Assembly (NCBI RefSeq): GCF_010727475.1 | Contig: NZ_AP022567.1 | Location: 1,984,001 to 2,048,000, forward strand | Direction of reading: 5' to 3' | Length of the DNA: 64,000 nucleotides | Source: Mycolicibacterium mageritense | GTDB taxonomy: Bacteria > Actinomycetota > Actinomycetes > Mycobacteriales > Mycobacteriaceae | Part shown: piece after piece, positions 32,192 to 40,617 of the stretch | How the letters are laid out: every line of letters begins with the position of its first letter | Numbering within the stretch: the first letter of the stretch is position 1 | Translations under genes and position numbers: made by a program | Notes under the pieces: model-generated | Database searches by the model: none | Told to the model about the DNA's origin: nothing | What the model saw: the letters and a program-made list of their open reading frames with translations, nothing else

Positions 32192-32740
32192 ATGACCGAA
32201 TTCACCAGACGCGCCGCACTTGCCCTACTCAGTGGGGCAGGGGCGATCGCCGCACTGGGATACCTGTTGCGCACCAACAGTATTCGCATGCCCACCGGGA
32301 ACGCCAACGGTCCCGGCATGATGGGCGGAGTCTCCGGCACCGACATGGATCGCTACATGACCATGTTCGCCCGCCACACCGAACTGCGCCGCACCGTGGA
32401 AAACATCCCCGGAGGCATCCGTACCACCACCGAATCCGACGCCCCCGATCTCGTCGCGCAACTGCACGCCCACGTCTCCTCGATGTATCAGCATCTCGAC
32501 CAAGGCGCCGAAGTGAGCTGCATGAGTCAAAGCCTGCCCACCCTGTTCCGCCATGCAACCGACTACCAGCGGCGAATCACACTGACACCTAACGGAGTTA
32601 TCGCCACCGAGACCTCCTCCGACCCCGAGCTCACCAACACCATCCGCGCCCACGCACACGAAGTCACCGGCTTCGTCACCGACGGCATGCCCGCCATGAT
32701 GGGCCCGATGATGGGCGGCCGCGGAATGATGGGCTCCTGA
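32192..32740 (+). CDS. Met-rich exported protein with Tat-like signal
   Basis: 182 residues. The N-terminus, TRRAALALLSGAGAIAALGYLL, resembles a twin-arginine signal followed by a hydrophobic core. The mature part is His/Met-rich, with MDRYMTMFARHTELRRTV, QLHAHVSSMYQHLDQ and a terminal run of MMG repeats (MPAMMGPMMGGRGMMGS). Met clusters outside the membrane usually bind Cu(I) or other soft metals. A single Cys lies in VSCMSQ. It is the last gene before the right island end. I infer a metal-binding periplasmic protein. Confidence 0.75.
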   Translation: MTEFTRRAALALLSGAGAIAALGYLLRTNSIRMPTGNANGPGMMGGVSGTDMDRYMTMFARHTELRRTVENIPGGIRTTTESDAPDLVAQLHAHVSSMYQHLDQGAEVSCMSQSLPTLFRHATDYQRRITLTPNGVIATETSSDPELTNTIRAHAHEVTGFVTDGMPAMMGPMMGGRGMMGS

Positions 32741-32879
32741 ATCGTCGCGTCAACCAGAACGCACCAACCAACCCCTAACCGGAAACACCAACAGCCTAAC
32801 CTGTTTCCGATCAGGCCCGACTAGATCAGATCGCCTCAGCGGGAACAACAGTAAACATCAGAATCTGACCCCAGATAAC
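32741..32879. repeat. Right island end
   Basis: 139 bases without a gene between the Met-rich protein and the junction. The last bases, read from the other strand, begin CAGTTATCTGGGG and mirror GTTATC at the left end. GATCTGATCTAG-like short repeats precede it at about 32821-32835. Confidence 0.55.
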
Positions 32880-33586
32880 TGCTCGAACCCTGCGCCCATC
32901 TTGTGAACACTGACCACGCACACATCTGCGCCCGCGTTCATCGCCCACGTCGGCAGATCTTCGTGGAACGGCAGGTGCGCGCCCCACGCCTCGTCGACGA
33001 TCAACGGCTTACCGCGGGCGTGGCAGATCTCCGCGATGCGCTCCAGATCGGCACACGTGCCATACGGGCTGGGGCTCACCACAAGAGCACCCGCAGCGTC
33101 GGGATAACGCTGCCAGGCCTCTTCGACCTGCTCGGGCGACGGCGGATGCGAAAGGTGCCGCTCGGCGTCCCAACGCGGCGTGATCCAGCGTGGCACCACA
33201 CCCGAGAAGATCAACCCGGCCACCACCGACTTGTGGCTGTCGCGGCTCAGCAGCAGGCTGCCGTCACCACCGGCGACCGCCATCATCGCGGCCTTGACCG
33301 ACAGCGAGCTGCCGCACGTGGAGAACCACGCCACCTCCGCACCGACGGCCTCGGCCATGAGATCCTCCGCGCGTTTGAGGTACCCGCCTCTGCTGCGCCG
33401 GTCGTCGAGGCCACCGTTGGCGAGGACATCACTGCGGAACGGATCCCGGCCGAGCACGCGCAACACTCGTTCGTCGACGCCACGCCCCTGTCGGTGCCCC
33501 GGTGGAGTGAACCCGTACCGGTGGGACAGATGGTGGTCGTGCAGTGCGTCCAGCAGCGGCGCCTCGGATTGATCCATGGCCTTCAT
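32879..33586 (-). pseudogene. Orn/Lys/Arg decarboxylase, N-terminal fragment truncated by the mobile island
   Basis: 236 residues from the native start up to Gln236, then a few island-encoded residues (LSGVRF) to a stop at 32858. Motifs include CGSSLSVKAAMMAVAGG, RDSHKSV, VSPSPYGTCADL, VDEAWGAHL and SVHKMGAG with the PLP Lys229. The break comes 7 residues after the lysine. Without the C-terminal domain (14055-14816) it cannot make an active enzyme. In intact form the enzyme would decarboxylate a basic amino acid to a polyamine-type product. It lies 37 bases after the MFS gene and may have been last in that operon. Confidence 0.9.
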
Positions 33587-33623
33587 GGCTTGGGCATACC
33601 CGGCCGCAGGCGCTTCTATGCCG

Positions 33624-34745
33624 TTACCTGCCGCGGGTAAAAGGCCAGGCCAGACCGACGAGTGCGCACCCGACCGCCATCACCACGAACGCAGCTGGGA
33701 ACGAGGCGCCCGCGGCGAGGGCACCGACCGCGAACGACCCGAGGCTCGTGCCCGCGTCGAAGCCGACGTTCCACACCACGCTCACCGCGCCGTGGGCACG
33801 TGTATCCGTGACTGCGTACGCCTCGACGAGCGTCAAGCTCTGCAGGGCCCCGTACGCGGTGCCGATCAGCAGCGCACCCGCGATGACGGCCGCACCGCTG
33901 TGCGGGATCCCGAATGCGATCAAGCCCAGGCCGCCCGCGGCCACGTACAGCATCGGCGCGATGAAGCGGCCCGCACCGTGCCGGTCGGCGATACCGCCGA
34001 TCCGCCAGCGACTCAACGCCGACATCCCCGTCATGACCAACAACGCCGCGAAGCCCGTCGCCGGACCCGAGAACTGCGGCGTGAACGTGAGAATCGCGCC
34101 GCCGGACGCGGTCACGACCACCAAGGCACCGATCGTGATGACCAGGCCGCGGGTCGCGACGACGTGATCGCGAGGCCGGGTGGCGGGACGCGGGATCGGG
34201 CTCCCGAACATCAGCACGAGCGGCACCCCCAACAGCGGCGCACCCGCGAGCAGGAATACCAGGTCGAAGCTGACCTGCTCTGCGAGCCAGGGCGCCACTG
34301 GAACCAGCACGAACTGGGGTCCGGCGATCGCGAGACCGTACGCGCCGACCGCACGGCCGCGGTGCTCCTGCGGAACCAGGCCCGCGATGCCGTCGACACC
34401 GCACACCGTGAGAATGCCGAACCCGAACCCGCGCAACGCCGCCAGCAACAACACGGCCCACAAGGTTTCGGCGAACATGTGCACGAGAGCGGGCGCGCCC
34501 AGCAGCACGAGACCGATCGCCAACGTGACCGCCCAGCCGACGCGCCGCATCAGCCGGCCCACCAAGAGCTGCGCCACCACCGTGCACGCCATCAGGACCG
34601 CGTTGACCAGACCCGCTCCGAACGAATCGGTGCCCAGGCGCACGGCCCACATCGGCGCGGTCGGCAGCAGCAGCGCAAAGCCCGTGAAACCGAGGGCCGC
34701 CGACGCCAAGAGTGCGGGCATACCCGCGGTGCGCCACACATTCAT
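33624..34745 (-). CDS. MFS transporter
   Basis: 373 residues, twelve predicted helices (short MFS form), with a LVGRLMRRVGWAVTLAIG loop between helices 2 and 3 and GAYGLAIAGPQFVLVP in the first half. Start at 34745 (MNVWRTAG) overlaps the amidohydrolase stop by 4 bases; the longer open frame upstream has no ribosome site and lies in the amidohydrolase gene. In this operon it probably exports or imports the substrate of the acyl-CoA pathway. Specificity unknown. Confidence 0.88.
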   Translation of the reverse strand: MNVWRTAGMPALLASAALGFTGFALLLPTAPMWAVRLGTDSFGAGLVNAVLMACTVVAQLLVGRLMRRVGWAVTLAIGLVLLGAPALVHMFAETLWAVLLLAALRGFGFGILTVCGVDGIAGLVPQEHRGRAVGAYGLAIAGPQFVLVPVAPWLAEQVSFDLVFLLAGAPLLGVPLVLMFGSPIPRPATRPRDHVVATRGLVITIGALVVVTASGGAILTFTPQFSGPATGFAALLVMTGMSALSRWRIGGIADRHGAGRFIAPMLYVAAGGLGLIAFGIPHSGAAVIAGALLIGTAYGALQSLTLVEAYAVTDTRAHGAVSVVWNVGFDAGTSLGSFAVGALAAGASFPAAFVVMAVGCALVGLAWPFTRGR

Positions 34746-36013
34746 CGGCGGAACACCACGCCCCCGCCGACGATGGTGGCCGCGACCAGCCCGGCGTCCA
34801 GTTCTGCCAGGACCGTGCCCGGCGGCGCCGACAGCACGCACAGGTCTCCCGGCTGTCCCGGCGCGATCCGCCGGGGCCGGGCTGGATGCACGGCGCCGCC
34901 GAGGAACAGCGTCAACGCGGTTCTCGGCAGGATCCGTTCAGCCGGCCCGAGCACGACACCCGACGGCGTGCGGCGGTGCACGGCCGCGCGCATCGCCGCC
35001 CAGGGGTCGCTGCGGCCGAACGGCGCGTCGGTCGACAACGCCACGGGCACGCCGGCTCGCAACAGCGACGCGACGCGCCACAACTGATCGTGTTCGTCGG
35101 CGGGCACATCGGTGCGGTACTCGTCGCCGCGTTCGGCGACGAAGTTCGGCTGGGTCACCACGGTCACGCCGAGGCCCACGAGGTCGGACAGGCAGTCGCC
35201 GGGAGCCATGGCCGCGTGCTCGATGCGGTCGCCGGGCGCGGTGCCCGCCGCGCGCAGCGCGGCCATGGTGACGACGAGCTGCGCGGTGGTCACACAGTGC
35301 ACGGCGACGGAGCGCCCGGCGTGATGCCGGTCGGCGATCCATCTGGTGAGCGCATCGAGGTCGAGATCGTCGTCGTGCAGGATCTTCTTGCCGGACCCCA
35401 GCACATGCACGCGCTGACGCAGCCCGGTGATCGGGACGTCGCCGCCCGGAGTGGCGTCTGTGACACCGGTGACGCCGTAGCCACACAACAGGTCGCTGAA
35501 GGCGGCGAGCCGGGTTTGCCTGCGCGGCAACGTTTTCTGCCACAAAGGGTCCGCACTGCGCAACCGGCCGTCTGGGTGCTCCGGCCGGCCGATCGCCGCC
35601 AGCCCTGCTGAGTTGAGGGTCCACAGCACGCCGCTGCGGTCCTGCACGCGCACCGGGTGCGGTGGTGTCACGGCATCGAGCGTTTCGCGGTCGAGTGGGC
35701 CCGCCACGCTCTCGTGGTAACCGACCGCTCGGATCCACCCGTCGGCACCGGGCACCGCCGCGGTCAGGATGCGCGCCAGCTCTTCGCGGCCGTGGACCTC
35801 GGTTGCATGGATCCGCACCGAATCCTTCTCCGCTGCAGCGGAGTACAAATGCATATGGTGGTCATGCAGGCCCGGGATGACGGTGCCGAGCCCCGCGTCG
35901 AGCACATCTTCCCCGGGCTGCGCCGCGAGCGTGTCGGCGATCTGCTCGATGCGGTCTCCCACCCGGATGTCGACGACCGCGCCGTCCAGCATGGCTGCAT
36001 GTTGGATCAGCAT
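34742..36013 (-). CDS. Amidohydrolase-family metalloenzyme (YtcJ-like)
   Basis: 423 residues. The N-terminal metal ligands are in IPGLHDHHMHLY, with further His at AVHCVTTAQ and EHAAMAP, and the late Asp in LSTDAPFGR. The C-terminus has the small beta-sandwich of the superfamily (GQPGDLCVLSAPPGTV). It is similar to YtcJ-type hydrolases of exocyclic amides or carbamates. Start 36013 was chosen because it begins the typical LIQHAAMLDGAVVDI strand; it overlaps the CoA-transferase stop by 7 bases. It may free an acid that the acyl-CoA ligase then activates. Confidence 0.85.
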   Translation of the reverse strand: MLIQHAAMLDGAVVDIRVGDRIEQIADTLAAQPGEDVLDAGLGTVIPGLHDHHMHLYSAAAEKDSVRIHATEVHGREELARILTAAVPGADGWIRAVGYHESVAGPLDRETLDAVTPPHPVRVQDRSGVLWTLNSAGLAAIGRPEHPDGRLRSADPLWQKTLPRRQTRLAAFSDLLCGYGVTGVTDATPGGDVPITGLRQRVHVLGSGKKILHDDDLDLDALTRWIADRHHAGRSVAVHCVTTAQLVVTMAALRAAGTAPGDRIEHAAMAPGDCLSDLVGLGVTVVTQPNFVAERGDEYRTDVPADEHDQLWRVASLLRAGVPVALSTDAPFGRSDPWAAMRAAVHRRTPSGVVLGPAERILPRTALTLFLGGAVHPARPRRIAPGQPGDLCVLSAPPGTVLAELDAGLVAATIVGGGVVFRR

Positions 36014-37104
36014 GTCGCTCTTCCGGATACCATGCGCCGCACGGTCTCGTTGTCGGCACCCAGCGCGGCGGCGGCCAGCGACGGGGAGACTGCAGTTGCC
36101 GTAATCGGTTCTCCGCCAGGGCTTCCAGCGTACGTGGCGGCGACCGAGGCCATCACACATTCGATCAGTTCGGCGCCACCGCCCGCCAGGGATGCGGTGA
36201 CCGCTCGGGCGGCCTCGAGGCCCGTGAGCGGGTCGGCGATCGCGTCACCGACGAAAACCGGTGCACCGTCGTGATATCCGACCAATCCCCCGGACACCGC
36301 CGCATCGTCGCCGAACGCCACCCAGTCGGCATGCTGGTCGGCACCGTGGCCGGTGATGCGCAGCCACACGCGGCCGGGCCGCGTCGCTGTTTCGGGTCCG
36401 AGCCCGCGGCGGGCCAGGGCGCCCGGCCGTGACGACTCGATCACCACGTCGGCCACGGACAGCAGCTGTGCGAGCCCGGCATCATCGAAAGTCACCGCAT
36501 ACGACAGCTTTCCGCTGTTCATCCAGTCGAAGAATGCGCGCGGGCCGGCCCGGGTGCCGTCGGGCCTGGCCGGGTGTTCGACCTTCACCACGGTGGCACC
36601 GGCCTGCGCCAGCAGCTGAGCGCACAGCGGACCGGCCCACATCGAGGACAGATCCGCGACGAGCAGGTCCGCGATCGGCCGGGCCCGGCGGCCCCCGGCC
36701 AGTGGGCGGATACGCGGCGGCGCCGCGGGTGTTTCGGCCAAGATCGCGGCAGGCATGCCCAGCAGTCGCGCGCGCTCGACCAGTTCTGCGACGCTGTGCT
36801 CGCGGGTCCACGCCTCGACGGCCGGCCAGGGGTCAGGCGTCACGGTGTCGCTGTGCAACAAGGCCGGCACCGCGGCGATGTCGTCGGGCCGCGACAACGT
36901 CAGGGCGCCCCAGCCGTCGTCTCCCGCCAGCAGTCGCGTCGCACCGCCCGCGGACACCCGCCGCCGCGGCGCGATGCCGAGCAGCGCGGCGCGGCCGGTG
37001 AGTATCTCGGCGGCGTCGACCCTGACCCCGGTGTGTGCGGTGAATCCGTCGGCCACCTGTTGCGCGCGCGTGAGTACGCCCGCGGTGATCCCCAACGAAC
37101 CCAT
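36007..37104 (-). CDS. CoA-transferase family III (CaiB/BaiF) protein
   Basis: 365 residues. RPIADLLVADLSSMWAGPLCAQLLAQAGATVVKVE is the family Rossmann motif, found here in the middle of the chain, followed by the SGKLSYAVTFDD region. FDWMNSGK includes the Asn-Gly-containing loop near the CoA site. The first 140 residues are an unusual order, with the part normally near the C-terminus in front; a circular rearrangement or fusion is possible. It would swap CoA between acids. Coupled to the amidohydrolase by a 7-base overlap. Confidence 0.82.
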   Translation of the reverse strand: MGSLGITAGVLTRAQQVADGFTAHTGVRVDAAEILTGRAALLGIAPRRRVSAGGATRLLAGDDGWGALTLSRPDDIAAVPALLHSDTVTPDPWPAVEAWTREHSVAELVERARLLGMPAAILAETPAAPPRIRPLAGGRRARPIADLLVADLSSMWAGPLCAQLLAQAGATVVKVEHPARPDGTRAGPRAFFDWMNSGKLSYAVTFDDAGLAQLLSVADVVIESSRPGALARRGLGPETATRPGRVWLRITGHGADQHADWVAFGDDAAVSGGLVGYHDGAPVFVGDAIADPLTGLEAARAVTASLAGGGAELIECVMASVAATYAGSPGGEPITATAVSPSLAAAALGADNETVRRMVSGRATC

Positions 37105-37133
37105 CGGTTCATTGTGCTGTGCGGCCAGGGCGG

Positions 37134-38117
37134 TCAGAACTGCAGGGCACTGAACCGCCAGTCGAGCACCTGGCGATCCGCGCCGCCATCGGGCCCGCCC
37201 GCGGCATAGACCGACGATCGCAGGTTGAGCACGCCGCCGTCGGCCCGCGGCTCGACCGATTCGATGTGCAGTTCGCTGTAGACCGTGTCGTTCTCGTGCA
37301 CCGGGCCGGTGTGGTCACACGATTCCCAGCGCAACACCGTGATCAGGTTGGGCAGCAGGCGGCTCGCCTGCGCGAGGGCCAGGCCGATGGTGTGCCCGCC
37401 ATACACCAGACGCTGGCCACCGGAGCGCCAGTCATGGTGCGTGGCCGCGATGTTCAGGGTGAGTCGGGCCAGCTCGGGCGCACCGCTGACCACATCGGCC
37501 GTACTGCGCAGCACCGTGCCGGTCACACCGGGGTCGAAGTACGGCCCGGGTACGCGGGCTCGGAATGCGCCGGCGTTCCAGCCCGTGGTGGGGTCCGGCG
37601 CGGGGGCGGCGCCGATCGCAGACAGGTCGTCGGCGTGCCCGGTCTCGATGTCACCCGACAGCGGGAGCATCGCACAGCGGTAGAAATCGAGCACCGGACG
37701 GTCCCGCTGGTCAACGGTTGTCATGCGCAATGCCGCGAGCCCGGTCGGGGCCCTCCCGGGCCTGGTTGAATTCTGTTTCAATCCAACGACTTCGGTACGG
37801 GTGTACAGGGTGTCGCCGATCACCGGATAGCGGTGGAAGGCCAGCCCACGGTAGAACAGGTTGGCCTTGACCCGCTGGGTCACCAACGTGCTCTGCCCGA
37901 TCGCCACATCGCACACCAACCCCGGATGGGCCAGGGCGCCCGGAGCACCGGTGACCGCGCTCGCGAGCTCGGCGTCCAGTGCCAGCCGGAGCCGATCGCC
38001 CAGGATCGACTGATGAACCGCCGCGGCGCCGTCGGTCAGCGTCATCGACGGGGCGGAATCGAAGACCTGTCCGACCTGCAGGTCGTCGAAGAATGGGCCA
38101 CCAGACACACTTGGCAC
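37134..38117 (-). CDS. MaoC-type dehydratase, double hotdog
   Basis: 327 residues with two hotdog domains: one at about 5-150 (FFDDLQVGQVFDSAPSMTLTDGAAA) and one at about 190-320 (FDPGVTGTVLRSTADVV, then LVYGGHTIGLALAQASRLLPN). The GTG at 38117 was chosen 14 bases after the upstream enoyl-CoA hydratase stop; the longer frame runs into that gene. It hydrates or dehydrates acyl-CoA intermediates. It fits directly after the crotonase-type enzyme in the operon. Confidence 0.85.
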   Translation of the reverse strand: MPSVSGGPFFDDLQVGQVFDSAPSMTLTDGAAAVHQSILGDRLRLALDAELASAVTGAPGALAHPGLVCDVAIGQSTLVTQRVKANLFYRGLAFHRYPVIGDTLYTRTEVVGLKQNSTRPGRAPTGLAALRMTTVDQRDRPVLDFYRCAMLPLSGDIETGHADDLSAIGAAPAPDPTTGWNAGAFRARVPGPYFDPGVTGTVLRSTADVVSGAPELARLTLNIAATHHDWRSGGQRLVYGGHTIGLALAQASRLLPNLITVLRWESCDHTGPVHENDTVYSELHIESVEPRADGGVLNLRSSVYAAGGPDGGADRQVLDWRFSALQF

Positions 38118-38131
38118 TGTAAACCGGTCGG

Positions 38132-39022
38132 CTAGATCGTGGTCGTCTCGTCGACCAGGCCCCAGGCCAGTGCCGTCGCCGCATCGATCGGCTGCCCCGA
38201 GAGCACCAGGTAGGCCGTGCGCCACCGGCCGATGCGGCGCGTGACGCTCACGGTGCCGCCCGCACCGGGGATCAAGCCCAAAGCCAACTCCGGGAGTCCG
38301 AGGGTGGCGTGCGGATCGCACCGGATGCGCCCGCAGTAGGCGGCCATCTCCAACCCGCTGCCGAGCACCTGGCCGTGTACGTCGGCCCGGCACCGCAGGC
38401 CCAGCCGAGCGGTCAGCTCGTCGAGCATCAAGGCCGGGCTGTGCCGGGTGCGGGCCAGGTGTGCACTGGCCGGGTCGTCGAATGTGCCGAACTCGGCGAG
38501 ATCGCCTCCGCTGCAGAAAGATCTGCCGTTGCCGCTCAGCACCACCTCGTCGACCGACGGGTCCAACCGGGCCACCTCGAGGGCTTCCAGCAGTGCCGCA
38601 CGGGCGTCGGTGGAGAACGCGTTGTGCCGTTGGGGGCGGTTAAACCGGACGTAGAGCGTGTTGCCGTCGCGTTCGGCCTGAACGGGTTCGGGAAGGCGCG
38701 GCGCGACGGCGGGCCCGCGTTCGGCGAGCCACCGCGCGAATTCGGGACCGGCCTGCAGCGTGGAGTACGCGAGGGATTCGGTGATGACTCCCGGCCTGGT
38801 CGGTCCTGCCGGATCGACGCTGCGCAGCACGTCGTCACACACCGCGGCGGCCTGCGGCCAACTGGTGCAGCGCGCGGTGAGGTCTGCGAGGGCTGTGGAG
38901 ATCGAAGGCACCGTGACCTTGCGGCGGTCGCCGGTGGGGGCTTCGGTCAGGGTGAACGTCGCGTCGTCATCGGCGTTTTCGACGGCGACGCGGATGCCGG
39001 CCGGTAACTCGTGAACCGTCAC
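38132..39022 (-). CDS. Enoyl-CoA hydratase/isomerase (crotonase family)
   Basis: 296 residues. An N-terminal 90-residue extension precedes the crotonase fold; within that fold RFNRPQRHNAFSTDAR and LSGNGRSFCSGGDLAEFG give the oxyanion-hole region, and GSGLEMAAYC plus LGLPELALGLIPGAGG the active-site region with a Glu. The GTG start at 39022 overlaps the ligase stop (GTGA). Reaction on the pathway acyl-CoA; substrate unknown. Confidence 0.87.
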   Translation of the reverse strand: MTVHELPAGIRVAVENADDDATFTLTEAPTGDRRKVTVPSISTALADLTARCTSWPQAAAVCDDVLRSVDPAGPTRPGVITESLAYSTLQAGPEFARWLAERGPAVAPRLPEPVQAERDGNTLYVRFNRPQRHNAFSTDARAALLEALEVARLDPSVDEVVLSGNGRSFCSGGDLAEFGTFDDPASAHLARTRHSPALMLDELTARLGLRCRADVHGQVLGSGLEMAAYCGRIRCDPHATLGLPELALGLIPGAGGTVSVTRRIGRWRTAYLVLSGQPIDAATALAWGLVDETTTI

Positions 39023-40545
39023 GAGTACTTGTTTATCAGCTCCTGCTTGAACAGCTTGCCGGTATCGGTGCGGGGCAGCTGGGCCTCGAACGAGATCGAC
39101 CGGGGGCACTTGTAGTGCGACAGCCGGTCGCGCAACCATGCCAGCAGTTCCTCGGCGAACTCCGGCGTGGCGTCGGCTGGGTCGACGGTCTGCACCACAC
39201 CTTTGACGGCCTGACCCATCTCGTCGTCGGGGACACCGAACACCGCGGCGTCCATGACCTTCGGATGGACCACGAGCATGTTCTCGGCTTCCTGCGGATA
39301 GATGTTCACCCCACCCGAGATGATCATGTGGTGGCGCCGGTCGGTGAGGTACAGGTAGCCGTCGTCGTCGAGATAGCCGATGTCCCCCACCGTTTTCCAG
39401 CCGTGTGAATCGCGGGACGACTTGGTTTTCTCGGCATCGTTGAGGTATTCGAAATCGGCACCGCCCTCGAAGAAGATCTCCCCGGCCCGGCCTGCGGGCA
39501 GCTCGTTGCCGTCCTCGTCGAGGATGTGCACGATGCCGGTCATCGCCCGGCCGACCGAACCGGGGTGCGTGAGCCATTCTTCGGCGGTGATCAGGGTCGC
39601 GCCGATGGCCTCGGACGACGCGTAGTACTCGTCGACGATCGGCCCCCACCAGTCGATCATCTGCTTCTTGATCTCCACGGGACAGGGTGCGGCGGCGTGC
39701 ATGACCCGCTGCAGGCTCGACACGTCGTACGAAATGCGCACGTCCTCAGGGAGTTTGAGCAAGCGCGTGAACATCACCGGGACGAACTGGCCGTGGGTCA
39801 CCTTGTGCTTCTGGATCGCTTCGAGGCAGCCTTCTGCGTCGAACTTCTCCAGCACCACGGTCGTGATGCCCGCGGCCTGCGTCTGCATCGACCACACCGA
39901 CGGCGCCGTGTGGTAGAGCGGTGCGGGGCTGAGATAGACCGAGTCGGGCTGCATCCAGAAGCCGACCAGGGCAGCCATCAGGCCGGGGTGCTCGGCCGGA
40001 GGAACGTGTGGGAGTTCGCGTTTGATGCCCTTGGGCCGGCCCGTGGTACCCGACGAATACTGCAGCAGATCGCCCTCGATCTCGTCGTCGATGGGGGTAT
40101 CCGGTTGCTCCGCAACGACTTCCGGGTACCGCAGCCAGCCGTCCAGCTCGCCGTCGGCGATCAGCAGGATATCGGGTAGTCCATTGGGCAGTTCCTTGTC
40201 GAGCCCGGTCAAGACATCCTTGAGCGCGGCCGAGCCGACGATCGCCTTGGCGCCGCTGTTGTCGACGATGTAGGCGGCTTCGGCGGCGGTGAGGTGCGTG
40301 TTGATCGGCACGTAGTAGAGGCCGCTGCGGCGCGCGGCCCACATCACGGCATGGATGTGCTCGTTGTTCTCCATGAGGATCGCGACGACATCGCCCTCGC
40401 GCAGCCCGCGATCACGGAAGTAATGCGCCAGCCGGTTCGCCCGCGCCTCGAGCTCGTCGAACGTCACGACGGTGCCCGACGGGTGGAGGATGATCGCCGG
40501 CTTGGTCCCATTGTTCTCGGGGCCGACGTGCTCGCGGATCTGCAT
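39019..40545 (-). CDS. Acyl-CoA synthetase (AMP-forming), FadD-like
   Basis: 508 residues with the adenylate-forming signatures: YSSGTTGRPKGIKR (P-loop), YYASSEAIGATLI (A5-type), TVGDIGYLDDDGYLYLTDRRHHMI (hinge) and the C-terminal Lys in PRTDTGKLFKQ. It activates a carboxylic acid to acyl-CoA as the entry step of the operon. It is the first gene of a six-gene minus-strand operon with 4- to 29-base junctions. Upstream lies a 38-base perfect palindrome. Confidence 0.93.
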   Translation of the reverse strand: MQIREHVGPENNGTKPAIILHPSGTVVTFDELEARANRLAHYFRDRGLREGDVVAILMENNEHIHAVMWAARRSGLYYVPINTHLTAAEAAYIVDNSGAKAIVGSAALKDVLTGLDKELPNGLPDILLIADGELDGWLRYPEVVAEQPDTPIDDEIEGDLLQYSSGTTGRPKGIKRELPHVPPAEHPGLMAALVGFWMQPDSVYLSPAPLYHTAPSVWSMQTQAAGITTVVLEKFDAEGCLEAIQKHKVTHGQFVPVMFTRLLKLPEDVRISYDVSSLQRVMHAAAPCPVEIKKQMIDWWGPIVDEYYASSEAIGATLITAEEWLTHPGSVGRAMTGIVHILDEDGNELPAGRAGEIFFEGGADFEYLNDAEKTKSSRDSHGWKTVGDIGYLDDDGYLYLTDRRHHMIISGGVNIYPQEAENMLVVHPKVMDAAVFGVPDDEMGQAVKGVVQTVDPADATPEFAEELLAWLRDRLSHYKCPRSISFEAQLPRTDTGKLFKQELINKYS

Positions 40546-40556
40546 GAAGGCACTGT

Positions 40557-40594
40557 AACCGGCGCCACTTGACAGGTGTCAAGTGGCGCCGGTT
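40557..40594. promoter_or_regulatory. 38-base perfect palindrome between tetR end and acyl-CoA synthetase start
   Basis: Two 18-base arms, beginning AACCGGCGCCACTTGACA, flank a GG centre. It lies 12 bases upstream of the ligase start and 24 bases after the tetR stop. The inner TTGACA-GG-TGTCAA is a typical TetR/FadR-like operator dyad. It could also serve as a transcription terminator for tetR, as no T-run follows but mycobacterial hairpins often lack one. Confidence 0.7.
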
Positions 40595-40617
40595 TCTCGC
40601 CGCCCACGCACCCGGAG

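Larger units (their letters stand above)
14818..32879. mobile_element. 18.06-kb Tn554-like transposon/island carrying metal and metalloid resistance
   Basis: The left junction follows CGAACCC (14811-14817) and the right junction precedes TGCTCG (32880). Removing the interval restores an uninterrupted decarboxylase reading frame, which fixes the ends to within one ambiguous C. The island carries tnpA-tnpB-tnpC in Tn554 order, with no target duplication and no long terminal repeats, as known for that family. Both ends contain GTTATC in inverted orientation a few bases inside. The cargo comprises a protease-regulator pair, arsenic genes, a MerR set and a CmtR/P-type ATPase set. Confidence 0.88.

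Noticed and set aside
14818..32879. Prophage or conjugative element
   Set aside because: No capsid, portal, relaxase or secretion genes are present; the three recombination genes fit a Tn554-like transposon.
14811..32890. CGAACCC at both island borders as phage-type attL/attR direct repeats
   Set aside because: The empty target itself contains this sequence twice (11 bases apart). Recombination at those copies would leave a frame-shifted decarboxylase, whereas the junction at 14817/32880 restores the frame.
14055..33586. The two decarboxylase parts as separate working genes
   Set aside because: The N-terminal half lacks the C-terminal domain, and the other half lacks the PLP lysine. Their sequences join exactly, so they are one disrupted gene.
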